Below are positions 1 through 10,559 of a stretch of DNA of 64,000 nt, in pieces. Made by a program: the position numbers and the translations under genes. The DNA lies in the NCBI GenBank assembly GCA_050084515.1, contig CM114271.1:10664001-10728000 (forward strand), read 5' to 3'. The number at the start of each line of letters is the position of its first letter. Positions within the stretch are counted from its first letter, which is position 1. The notes below the pieces were generated by a model. It saw only the letters and a list, made by a program, of their open reading frames with translations, was not told the origin of the DNA and made no database searches. The DNA is from Blasia pusilla. Lineage: Eukaryota; Marchantiophyta; Marchantiopsida; Blasiales.

Positions 1-53
1 AAACAGGCGCTTAAAAAAATCTTACGAGTTGTTTACATCAATATTGAGTGCAG

Positions 54-1475
54 AAAATGTTCCTTATATGCCAGCTTGTGCAGCTATGTTTTGTTGGTTG
101 GATTTGCGATATCTACTGCCTGAGGTATGCTTGCGTGCAACTCTTCCAAAGTGCTCATGATGTACGTATGAACAATTTAATAATTTTTTTTCTAATTCCA
201 GAATTTAATGGCATCATTGAGAACAAGTTGTCTCAGAAAAGCCATTTTCTAAAAGAACTTTGTTGTAGAGTTCTCCAATGTTGTATAACTTCGTTTCTAC
301 TTTTTTATTACATTGTTGTTAGCCATCAACAGTGATCATGGGTGCTATTCTACTATTTAGACTGATGGCATTGCTGTAGAAAGAAATTGGTCAGAAGACT
401 GTTTCTGGTTTGTACATTTTAAAGAGTTCATACCTCCAAAAAACGGTTAGGTCTAATTTTATGTGGTAATGAACTATTGATGAGTACAGATGTAAATTTA
501 CTAATTTGACTAGGTGGTGACATGACTGGACCATCAAACTAGTTGCAATAGAAATTTTGGTTAATATATCTTAAAGAAATCTTGTGAAGGTCAGGCCTAT
601 TGCTTCTCACTGAGTTGGCTGACTGAAAGTCAGCCACTAATTCATCACTTGAATAGATTTGAAAAAAGCTCCGACAAGGCAATGGCTCTAACCTGCGAAC
701 ACCTGAGTTGCTTATAAGATATGGATGATAATGATTGTTACAGCCTACATTTGAAGCTGAAGATCGATTGTGGAAGGAGATCCGGGATGAATGTCGAATT
801 ATTCTCACCCCAGGTCAGTAATTTTTCTTGACCAGTTCATTCAATCAAATCTTCGACTTTTACTGGCAGAAGCACTATGAAGCTGCACTTGGCTGAAATG
901 TATCATTTTGTTGGCTGCCATGATGGTGTCGAAAGGGGTATGCTTGAAGATAGTAAATCTGAGATGAGATATTACTGCAGATCTTTTATTAAAATAACTT
1001 TGAACTAGATTGCAGTAGGTTCAGGTGGTAGTAGTGTCCAAGAAAACTGACCTTAGGTTAATGGGAGAAAATTGGTTTTGCTTAATATTTCATTGCATAG
1101 CAGTTGATCATTAAAGCAAAGACCTTCAGTATTGTATGTGTGTTCTAGCATGTGCTCTCTCGTTCTTTCTACATTGGGCTATGAGGAACTCCTCGGTCCT
1201 TGCTAGGGAGTGCTTGAGATGTGGACCCTTCACCTGATCTAGCTTGGAATGGACCACTTGCAAAAACTTTGAAATGATCACTCCTTTTGCCTAGTAACTT
1301 TTTTTTGGGCCTTGATCACGCAGGAAAGGCCTGCCATTATGCAGAACCTGGTTTTTTTCGAAGCTGCTATGCATCGATGCCAATAGAGCATCTTAAAGTG
1401 GCAACTGAGCGCTTGACTGACTTTGCCAGAAGAAAGCGGAGAAAAAGGAAGGCAGAGCAAGATAGTACAGGTTAA
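54..1475 (+). CDS. ACS: ACC synthase-like PLP aminotransferase, 3' part (last three exons)
   Basis: Three exons join in frame: 54-124, 744-813 and 1324-1475 (stop TAA at 1473). The introns are 125-743 (GTATGC donor, TTACAG acceptor) and 814-1323 (GTCAGT donor, CACGCAG acceptor). The first encodes FCWLDLRYLLPE, matching the AGLFCWVDMRHLL region of ACC synthase. The second encodes TFEAEDRLWKEI. The third encodes HYAEPGFFRSCYASM, matching the family motif that holds the substrate-carboxylate Arg (EPGWFR), followed by a basic tail. ACC synthase converts S-adenosylmethionine to the ethylene precursor ACC using PLP in the cytosol. In seed-free plants some relatives are C-S lyases or plain aminotransferases, so the exact reaction is uncertain. 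The gene continues off the left edge; the PLP lysine and most of the large domain are not in the window. The three exons show no lesion, so this is probably a functional host gene. Confidence 0.85.
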
Positions 1476-2100
1476 ATCCGCAAAGTATGTAATTATTATG
1501 AGGTGGCCTCGATTTGATTTTCGTGAAGGGTTCGTCATACCCCTTATCTCTCACGGTTTATACAAGGCACGGTTGTACTCTGGAAAATTTAGAGCACAAT
1601 TCTTGAAATAGTTTCAAATGCCCACAAGTGGAGTGAAATATCCGTTGTACATGTGATGTATTGTCTAATTGCTTGACAATGTTGTCACACCAAATTTGTG
1701 AGACAAGAATTAAACATTTCATACAAAGCACAAATATAAATTGTATCTTCATGGCACTTCCTGCGAATCCACTTTTGTGGAGTCGTCATTTGTCTTGACC
1801 TGCTAAAATATCATTCTGTGCAGTCCCAGTTTTCTCGTACAGGAAGGTCATTCCATATCTGTGTTTGGTGTTTCTGTACTTCTTCTAACAGATCTCTTAT
1901 TGCTTAGGCACATCGTGTACATGTATGTCTAGTCTTATTGGTGTAGTTTAGAAGTTTGGCTCTGTCAAGCTTGGGCTGAAAATACGGATGAGAATCAAAT
2001 ATTATGTGAAAAATTTTATACATAGCATATGTGTCGCATCATGTGTAATCTCACACTCCTCTATTCAGAGGGTGTTCAGGTTGAGATTCTAACTAAACTG
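1476..2100. other. 3' flank of the ACS-like gene, no gene seen
   Basis: AT-rich sequence holding the presumed 3' untranslated region. No AATAAA close to the stop and no coding frame with recognisable motifs were found. Confidence 0.5.
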
Positions 2101-2107
2101 TCAGGAA

Positions 2108-2400
2108 GACAGGTATTAATGTCCATAGCCATGGACAGAGGTTACATGCAACATAAAAGTTTTTCGTAATTCTAGAGTTGAGCTGCTTTGTTCTAGTTCA
2201 TGTGACGTGAGTCTCTCAAAGAAAGGTATTAAGTTCCATAGCCATCAACAGAGGTTGCATGATATGTCAGTTAGAGTTAATCAAAATTCTTGATTTGAGC
2301 TGCTTTGTCCCAGTTCATTAGATCTGAATGTCATGAAGAAAGGTATGAAGTTCTCTAGCCATTGACTGAGGTTTCATGGTACGTCAGTAAGATTTTATTG
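2108..2400. repeat. Diverged three-copy tandem repeat, about 115 bp unit
   Basis: Three units begin near 2111, 2224 and 2341. Each starts with GGTAT(T/G)AA followed by a CCATAGCCAT-like block and GAGGTT(A/G/T)CATG; units one and two also share TTGAGCTGCTTTGT and CAGTTCAT further on. Unit spacing is 113 then 117 bp. No coding role is visible. Confidence 0.75.
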
Positions 2401-4428
2401 CAAGTCGAACTTTGTTGTGGCTTATTGGACGAAGCTTGGCCTCTATACTGGTGCCTAGAGTAGACAAGATTGGGCGTGAGCAGAGGTGGTATTTTTTTCT
2501 CATATTTAGCAAGTAAAGCACATGCATTCTTACTCTTTGGGAGGAGGATCATGGAAGAAAAGATTGAGGATTGTTGAAGGTTTTGCTTGTAACTATTTCA
2601 ATTGTGTTCCAATCTTTTCAATGTAAAATTCAATCTGTTCATCTTTTGTTTGGGTTCTTTTTTTTTTTACTTAAGTTGGGGTTTTCCAAAGTTCTTGGGA
2701 TCTTTGGACTTCCTTCTCCCTCGAGTATGTTCATAGATTCCTAAATGCAGTTTTCTTATGAAGTGAATACGGGTTACAACCAACTCAAGTGTTTTCCCTT
2801 GCTTTTTTCCATCTTTTCTCCTGGTTGGGTCTAACATTATGATCTTATTCCCTCACATCAGTCATGGGTGGGTGGCTTTCACTTTCTCCTCACACGTTCT
2901 TTTTTGTTGTTGTCAATTCAATCCGTAACTTTCTCCATGGTTGTGTTTGGTCTTATTTGAATTGTCTGTTCACAATAAGAAGGTTTTCTAGTTTTTCTTC
3001 CATCTCCATAGGCGTATGTTTTTGTGTGCTAGTTTGTTTTAGTTGAATTCCTCTCAAACGTGTTCCTTGGTCTTTCAACAATTTACCTAATTGGTTCGCC
3101 CTTCCCTACGTTTGCTATCTTCTTGAGAGCATTATAAATTCATGTTCTCGAGCCAGATCTTTCAATACCATATAGGTCATTTTGCCTTTTTAATCATAAA
3201 TTCGTTGATGTCTAATCCTATCATCTCCATCTAAATACATTTTGGACGGGTTTCACGACTTTTATTATGGTCGCTTTCCTCATGCTTTCACAAAATCATG
3301 GTTTATGTCTTTTCTTGTCTTCAATGACTTGCCTTCCTTCGCTTGATTTAAAGACGGAGTTGGATAATCCATCTACTCGTTTCTTTGGTTTTACACGCCC
3401 TCCTACGATTGTAACTTTTCCTCGTGTTCCCTCTTCTAATCATAGATCTTGTCACATTCCTCCATATACTAATTCACCCATTACAATCGCTAGATTTCTT
3501 TTATATGCTCATCTTCTTCCCTTTTTGTATGTGTTTATTGAGCCTAATCTTGATCCATTACTATCGAATCCAACTATTTTGTCATCCTCATATATCTCAT
3601 TTGTACCCTTGCTTCCAATTCATATCTTTTTTATCTTTATCTCCCCTTTCCCTCGTCCTTCCCCAACCTACTTATCCCCTCAATTGTCATCTACTACTAT
3701 CTCGTCTTTGTGTAACCTCTCTATTTTTATGTCAAAGGTTCGTTGCATACCTTGTGGTGAGGAGTTTGCTCCTAATGGGATAAAAAAAAATCAACGATAT
3801 TTTCGATTCATACATAGACCTTTAATTCCTAATCCGATACCATCTCCTACTACGCCCCCCACAACAACTCTTTGGATTTGGTTAAGCCAAATTGATCTCC
3901 TTCACTCTTTCTATTAATGTCTTCCTTGTTCTAGACTCTACATTCACATTCCTATTGCCCCATCATCCATCAAGTATTGTTTTTCCTATTACAAAGATTA
4001 GCACGTGATCCCACAAATATCAATGTTTGGTTTCTCTTATTACTTTTCGTCTTAGGATTTCATATAAAATTGTTTGATATCTAAAATCTTTCTCCCATTA
4101 TTTTTTAGAACAATGGTTAGTTCTATAAACCATATGTCATGCACATCGTTGATCACATCCATACCACAAAACATCAATATTCCCAACACACGAGTAGTTC
4201 CACATGCATACAAAAAGAAACTCTTGTGTATCCACATTGAGATCGCATAACAAAATTGAAGTATAAATGGCTTACATAGCCAACTCCACGCTCAAATCTA
4301 CATCAACATATTGAGTCACATCAATCCTCTACTATGAGTGGATCCGAATGCTAGCACCATAGTTCCTACCATATATCAGTAAGAGAGGTGCTCTAAAGGC
4401 CCAATATTATGGTTGAAAAAAAGGAAAA
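2400..4428. other. Pyrimidine-rich spacer without a supported gene
   Basis: About 2 kb with a strong C/T bias on the plus strand from roughly 2600 to 4000. The longest open frame (3267-3917, 216 codons) is a by-product of that bias: Pro/Ser/Leu/Ile/Phe-rich, with no recognised domain. I see no RNA gene or known transposon here. Confidence 0.5.
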
Positions 4429-4718
4429 GGTTGTTTAGGATGTCCTCTTGTAATCCATGTTCATGGACATGGATTATAAGATGTGGGGCCCGTACTTATA
4501 ATTTATGATGGAAGGTGGGGCAATAAGGTGAGAGGAAGTGGAGGTGGAGGTGGAGGTGGAGGGAGGAAGAAACGTGAAAATATGGAACATGAAGGCAAGT
4601 GGGGGGAATGAAAAAGAAGCGGAAGGTGGGATCCATATGGGCAAGTCCTTCCATAGTACGGACATAAGTTTACGGACATGGATATGTCCACGGACACAGA
4701 CTTTGTCCATATACAACC
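4429..4718. mobile_element. Foldback/MITE-like element, copy 1
   Basis: About 290 bp whose ends read GGTTGTTTAGGATGTCC and, reversed from the other end, GGTTGTATATGGACAAAG. Sub-terminal blocks GGACATG/CATGTCC pair as inverted repeats. The interior is shared, same orientation, with 63380-63694: a CCCGCACTTATAATT-like block, a purine-rich GGAGGTGGAGG core, a CATATGGRCAAGTCCTTCC block, then CGGACATAAGT. It encodes nothing. No convincing target duplication was found. It could be a MITE or an element of another foldback class. Confidence 0.6.
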
Positions 4719-4988
4719 TTGCCCAATATGAAAGATGTCTTAAGAAAGTCATCTTCCTCCCTCTTATAACCTTGGGAAGAGCCAAAAAAACTCTTCTCCT
4801 TGTCGTGTGCATACACATCGCTGTCATCGAACACACATAAAACACACACGATCTTATGCGAACTCATGGCATCCAAACATAAAGACAAGAAGTACCAAAA
4901 TATCTCCAATAAATCCAATAAATCAAGTAGATCTCGTACAAACTCTCCATGGTGCACACAAATCTCTCTAACTATCACTCTCTCATTC

Positions 4989-5082
4989 TCTCACTCACTC
5001 ACTCACTCACTCACTCACTCACTCACTCACTCACTCACTCACTCACTCACTCACTCACTCACTCACTCACTCACTCACTCAC

Positions 5083-5132
<50 letters not shown>
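4989..5132. repeat. Compound microsatellite (TCAC)n then (TC)n
   Basis: About 95 bp of TCAC tetranucleotides to roughly 5086, then about 47 bp of TC dinucleotides to 5132. It creates artificial open frames with Ser-Leu-Thr-His repeats on the plus strand. Confidence 0.97.
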
Positions 5133-5134
<2 letters not shown>

Positions 5135-5509
5135 GTCAAACCAAACCCGCTCTCCTAATGAGAGGCTTGGGTTACACATATAAGGCAAGGAGGACCATAG
5201 TGCTGCCACTTCATGCCAAGAGGTTTAACAAAGAGAGAATGAGGTTTCAAGCTCTCTCTCTTGGAAGTATACCCCCTTCCTTCTCCCAAGCTCTCTCCAC
5301 GTTAACCTATGCTCGTAGGTCACCTGCTATGGCTCTTGACCTACTGTAGGGGGTCAAGGGCCACTTCCCGAAATGGAGAGAAAACTAAATATATCACAAA
5401 TTTTGACAAATATGGTCATTTAGAAAACCCGGTTTTGTTCTGATATGATTATTAGCACACTAGGACATAGTGTAATGGGAGTACAACTAAGGTTTTACTC
5501 TCTATCTAA
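5133..5509. other. Spacer, nothing recognised
   Basis: Unique-looking sequence between the microsatellite and the telomere-like block. Short open frames only, no motifs. Confidence 0.4.
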
Positions 5510-6320
5510 ACCATGTTTATGACTTAGGGTTTAAAGTTTATAGCTTCGGGTGTAATATTTATGTCTTAGCGTGGATGGTTGAGGGTTTAGATTAATAACA
5601 TTTCGCTTACTTCCTTAAGTTAGTATTCACTTAGGGCTTAGGGTTTTTGGCTAAGGATTTAGGGTTCAGAGTTTATGGCCTAGGATTTAGGGTTTATGAT
5701 TTTTGGCTTAGGGCTTAGGGTTTAGGGTTTTTGGTTTATGGCTTAGGATTTAGGGTTCAGGGTTTATGGCCTAGGATTTAGGGTTTATGATTTTTGGCTT
5801 AGGGTTTAGGGTTTTTGGCTTAGGATTTAGGGTTTATGGCTTAGGTTCTAGGGTTTAGGGTGTTTGGCTTAGGGATTAGGGTTTTTTGCTTAAGGCTTAG
5901 GATTTTTGGCTTAGGGTTTAGGATTTTTGGCTTAGGGTTTAGGATTTATGGCTTAGAGCTAATGGTTTATGGCTTAGGTTCTAGGGTTTAGGGTGTTTGG
6001 CTTAGGGATTAGGGTTTTTGGCTTAAGGCTTAGGATTTTTGGCTTAGGGTTTAGGGCATTGGATTTATGGTTTATGGCTTAGGTTTTAAGGTTTAGGATT
6101 TTTGGCTTAGGGTTTAGGGTTTATAGCTTAGGGTTGAGCGTTGATGGCTTAGGGTTTAGGGTTTAGTGTTTACGGTCTAGGCTTCAACAAAGGGTTCCTG
6201 ATTTTGGGCTAGGGCTTAGTGTTTAGGGTGTAGGTTTTAGGCTTATTTATCCCTTAGGGCTTATGGTTTGAAGGGTTTAGGGTTTAAGATAAATGATATG
6301 TTAAAGGTTTTAAACTAATA
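5510..6320 (+). repeat. Degenerate interstitial telomere-like repeat (TTTAGGG-derived)
   Basis: About 800 bp built from TTAGGGTTTAGGG-type heptamers, the plant telomere unit TTTAGGG, mixed with TTTTTGGC and TTTATGGC variants. There is higher-order structure: a block containing GGTTCTAGGGTTTAGGGTG recurs near 5838 and 5976 (about 138 bp apart), and a block with GATTTAGGGTTCAG recurs near 5655 and 5748 (about 93 bp apart). The orientation reads as a chromosome end pointing right. It is embedded in other sequence on both sides, so it is interstitial or an old subtelomeric remnant. Confidence 0.85.
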
Positions 6321-6793
6321 GGTTTTGGGACTTACTATGATATAGAGTGTAGTCTTACTTAAGAAAACCCAATTTTCATCTAAAGTCTAAATGGATGAAT
6401 TATACTACATGGTGCAAGTTGGAGCATGATACTAAACAAGAAAATTTAAATTGGGAATAACATGAAATCCGATTCAAACAGTGAAAGCTTCTACACAACC
6501 ATTTATTCAATAATCTCATACCATATGTAGAAATATAAAGAAACTTTATAAAATCAAGTGATGACTTTGAATAATATTTCATTAAATTATAATAAAGGCT
6601 TACAATAATTTTTTTGTTGTTAGTCATCTCTACCTTCTAGTACTAGGTTAGTGCCAAAAGTTATTCTAGGCTTTACAAAATTAGCCACATCAATGGGAAT
6701 ACTCAGTAGTCCACCCTCTATTGCATATGTTGAATTAGCGAAAGGTGCTATAAGATGTGGATATAACATTGGTTTTTTACTACTATTCTTCTT
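6321..6793. other. AT-rich spacer
   Basis: AT-rich sequence between the telomere-like block and the transposon remnant. No supported gene. Confidence 0.4.
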
Positions 6794-9420
6794 CTATTTT
6801 TTTACATCCGATTTTTTATATCTCCTACTTGGGGCTATGTTCCCTCTTCCGAATATATTCAATGACCACCAATAGTGAATTCTGAAATTTGTATCTTCAC
6901 CAACTCCAACTAGAACTTGTCCCATCCATACGGGATATTTGTTTCTTTCTTGTCCTAGTCTAATTATGACAAAGTCTCCAACATTGAAATCTGCCAATGC
7001 AACTTCTGTTTCCTCCATTTATAACATATCAACTCTAGGCCTGAATCTAGCGAACCCACAATAGTGATCTCGATTTGGAGGAATTCCACTTCCAAAGACA
7101 ATAGGAACTTGAGTGTTCCGTTTGGTTAGAGGCCAAAATTTTTCCAATGTCATAGAGAACGATGAAGCGATGTCATGGGCTATCAAACTGGTGCTATTAT
7201 TGGTAGAAGAATCTTCATTTGATGTTGTCTTGTGATTTAATCACAGGTTTTGAACCTTGTCCTTAGGGTTTCCATGAGGAAACAATCGGTCCAATTCCTC
7301 AATCTTCTTCCTCCACTGCCGTGCTAGTTGTTGGAACTCCACCTTTGTGCCTTTGGAAGACTTGTTTCCCATCTTATCAAAGTACTTAATGCACTGAGAT
7401 ACATCTTTCTTCACATTGGAAAATGCCTTCAAGGGTGTGGGCAGTAAGTGCTTTGGATGACAAATAGGGATAAGAGGATGTCCAGTAATTTCATGACGTA
7501 AAAATACGTCATACTCACGCTCATTCGGCAGTCACTCTTTATCGGAACCATAAATCTTGTAATGCATGATGGGCATATGATCCAAAGATCTAGTAAATTG
7601 GAATTGACATGGCTTGTACAGTCCATACCACTGATTTTTCTTCTTAGGCCCGATGAAACCTTTCAAGTACTCCTTGAAGTCGGGATGTCCTAAACCACTT
7701 GTGGTGCTGGATTCGGTGAGGTGGAGCTAAAATTAAAACTGTGTCGCAAGATCTTTCAAGGTGTATGAATTGTGTTGTCGCAAAGTTCCCGAAACATAAT
7801 ATCAATATCTTCGTGAGTGTGTCCAAGGATGAGAAAAACCAAGTGAATCTCTTCGAATACCTCCTTGTGAACTAGAAGGGCCAAGTATGCCATGACGTAA
7901 ATATTTTTGTTATCTTTTCCAGAGTTATCCATTTGTAGATTTAGAATCTTAGGCGATTTCCTTGGTCCCTCTTCGGCAAACTCCGTGAGCCTATAAGCTA
8001 CACGGAGTAATCCATCAAGCTTTTCCCTCCCTTTTAAGAATAGATTGTGAAGTGGAGTTAGGTCATGCTCGTCCAAGAATTCTTGTATTTCACCGCGTGG
8101 GTTTTCCAAACTCTAAAAAAACTTTGCCAATGATCTAATTGTCCAATTAGATCCCTGCTTATAGACTCCTATGTCAAATTGAGCAATTGCACACGGTCCA
8201 TGCCCATGAGTCAAGATACCTGCAATAAGAAAAAAGTAAGTAAAAGTTAATTCAACTTAATATTCAAGTACCCTAAAGAAGGTACCGTTTCTCCAAACTG
8301 GGTACTTGCGGCAAGTAACACATGCGTCTGTAAGTTGCATTAGGCAAGAAATATAAGAAATGTAACGCTATGTAAGAACTTCAGTTCCAATTAATGGATC
8401 CGGTATAGATCAATCTCTTTCTCCTTAGGGAATTTTTTTGGGTATGGAGTAAAAATGGGAACTTAAGTCCTATTATGTGAGCGACGACAAGATAGCCCTA
8501 TGGAAATGCTAACTGTCACCTACATCCTAAACCATTTTCTAGTATAATGGAGTGTTATTTTGCAATATTTACCCGTACAAGTAATTGGAAACGGTTGAGC
8601 CAGAGCCAAGTATTTAGTTTGTTGCCACGCTCTTAGCAAGCCTATTTTGAAACTATCCATTTTGTCGTGGATTAGGCAAAGATAAGACTCGAGATGACGC
8701 ACAAATTCTACTCGCCAAGTGTAATATAAACTCCTTTGAGACCTTTGCAAGTAATGTTGTTCGACTACACGTTCCTTAACAACAACCTTCTCCTCTTTTG
8801 TCGATGCACTATTTCCCAGAGACTTCAACATTGCACAGGTCGCACAACGAAAAAAGTTATCACATGATTTATGAATAGAAATATTGGAGAAATACTAATT
8901 TTTGATTTGACTGATAGTTGATTGTGAATCTACCGCTAATCCCAATTTCCCTCCTTCCTTACTAACTACTTCTCGTATATACTTCCAGGAGAAAAATTGA
9001 GGCAACCGAATCAATTCCTCTCTTCTCCCATTTGACATTGTTCTTTCCTTGTGGGACATCCGATCTCCACTCTCCTCAATTATCAGCTTTACCGTTTCCA
9101 CCGCTTGCACCATCCTCAAGGTTATGCAATTTTTTCCAAGGTTCCCATGCCTTGTCCTCGTCTTGCCATCTCTGACATTTCTTACTTCGTCCTCAAAGCT
9201 CGTTTTTCCAAGAACGTGGATCTGTCGCCAACCTGGGAGGTACACGGTCGCACATCGTTCTACCTTCCAATTGCAAAACCCTTTGTTCGTCAATGAAGTA
9301 AGACGAATGGACCATGGCGTGGAGTGATTCCCTTCTTTCCTGAAAGGATTTGTTCCAATACTTCTCTTTGCTTGAACGAACAAAATCTCCCGGCGTATAT
9401 TGGGCAACATAATTGTCCAA
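6794..9420 (-). pseudogene. Decayed transposase-like gene of the DUF7869 type
   Basis: Read on the minus strand from 9420 to 6794, pieces of one large protein appear in family order. 9420-9193: YFIDEQRVLQLEGRTMC, like the vC..af segment near the N-terminus. 8831-8520: a YYTWRVEF...CLIHDKMDS block, like the 'Y..C......i..D.mDq.kt' segment. About 8220-8120: ILTHGHGPCAIAQFDIG. 8109-7756: LNLQMDNSGKDNKN, a hydrophobic run and VFLILGHTHEDID, the hallmark of the DUF7869 domain. 7432-7241: a basic helical piece. 7018-6794: a small barrel-like VGDFVIIRL...PVWMGQVLVGVG domain. The fragments lie in different frames with stops between, so this is dead. DUF7869 proteins are widespread transposon-derived plant proteins, and their catalytic activity is not something I can state. 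The family call rests on remembered motifs. Confidence 0.6.
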
Positions 9421-9539
9421 AATAGTTTTTTGACGCCACTTGTGATATATCTTCCTCTCTTAGGGTTTTTTTTGTTTTGGTGGCTATTGGTAGACATCGA
9501 TTTTTACACCAAGGAGTGTACATGTAAGCTCTCTTTTGC

Positions 9540-10407
9540 TTGCCTGTTATTGCTTCAACAGCCCCTTGGGACACAGTTGAACACTCCAAGTAGCGTGTCC
9601 ATAAGTCTCGTCCATCTTCAACAATACAGGATGTCGTAGGCCATATGACTAAGTTCCTTTCAAGAACCTTGTGGCGTGCAAGATAGCTGGTGATGTTGAT
9701 AACGAATATGCCAACACGGTGATCTCCAAGTCTTTGACCACCAACTTTGTCATTTGGATTGGCGTAGTGAACAATTCCCTCTCCTATAATTATTACATCC
9801 ATCATTCTTTGTAAGTTGCACCGATAAAAGGACTGATTCCATACGACCAATCATAGGAACCACAACTTGGATGTCGGTGGAGGTATTGTAGGCTGAGTGC
9901 TTTCTCTTCCTAATATCCATGGTATCATTGTATTTTTCTATAATAAGATATCTTGGATATTTTATAAACATTCCCACCATATCTTGTAGCCTTCTTCCAT
10001 CGACATGGGTAGTTGGTTTGTAGTATGACTCATTAATTATTACGCACACCCACACGGTTGCTGTTGGTCGTCAAAGAAGGACATAGGTTGGATCTCTTTG
10101 AATCGAAGCTTTCGGCAACATGCCCTGAATCAATAAGAAGCTCTAATCCCTTCGAATCTTTTAAGAAAATTGTCTTTGAATATTGTGTGGGACAATGAGG
10201 CCTTCATTCCACATCCTCACGTCCACCACATGTATTAGTTGTTGTAACTCCATTACGAGGCCATGTAATGAATGCTCCAATGAAATCAGACAGAGATTCT
10301 CCATTGTAACTCTTTGATGAACTTCCGAAGACTTCCTCTAGAGACATGTACAAGGAGTCCTTACCAAGTGGTATGATGTGGACTATTCTCTTGGGATGGG
10401 TGTCCAA
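9540..10407 (-). pseudogene. Broken ORFs with repeated D-x-x-G-x-F-I-x-[WY]-P motif
   Basis: Upstream of the DUF7869-type remnant on the same strand, three frames carry related blocks: SLSDFIGAFITWPRNGV (from 10407), LQDMVGMFIKYPRYLI (from 10055) and a VGGQRLGDHRVGIFV...NLVIWP stretch (from 9850). Blocks of the type 'D.vG.fi.WP..l' occur in proteins near plant DNA transposon genes, so this may be the companion ORF or the N-terminal region of the same element. Frameshifts separate the pieces. Function unknown. Confidence 0.35.
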
Positions 10408-10559
10408 AATTCTAGCTCTTCCAACGGAGATGGATGATCCATCCTATACATACACTATATTACTACATCACTTATGCAGAATTCCATTGCATAAATCTAA
10501 AATCTACACCATAACATCAAAGTGCCAATTAATTGTTAGCCATACACCGAATGGAAAGT

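Noticed and set aside
3267-3917. 216-codon open frame as a gene
   Set aside because: The composition follows the C/T-rich strand bias, with no recognised domain and no support from neighbouring exons. A decayed copia remnant was considered, but no RT or integrase motif could be placed.
4800-5183. Open frames of 127 and 69 codons with Leu-Thr-His-Ser repeats
   Set aside because: They are translations of the (TCAC)n/(TC)n microsatellite.
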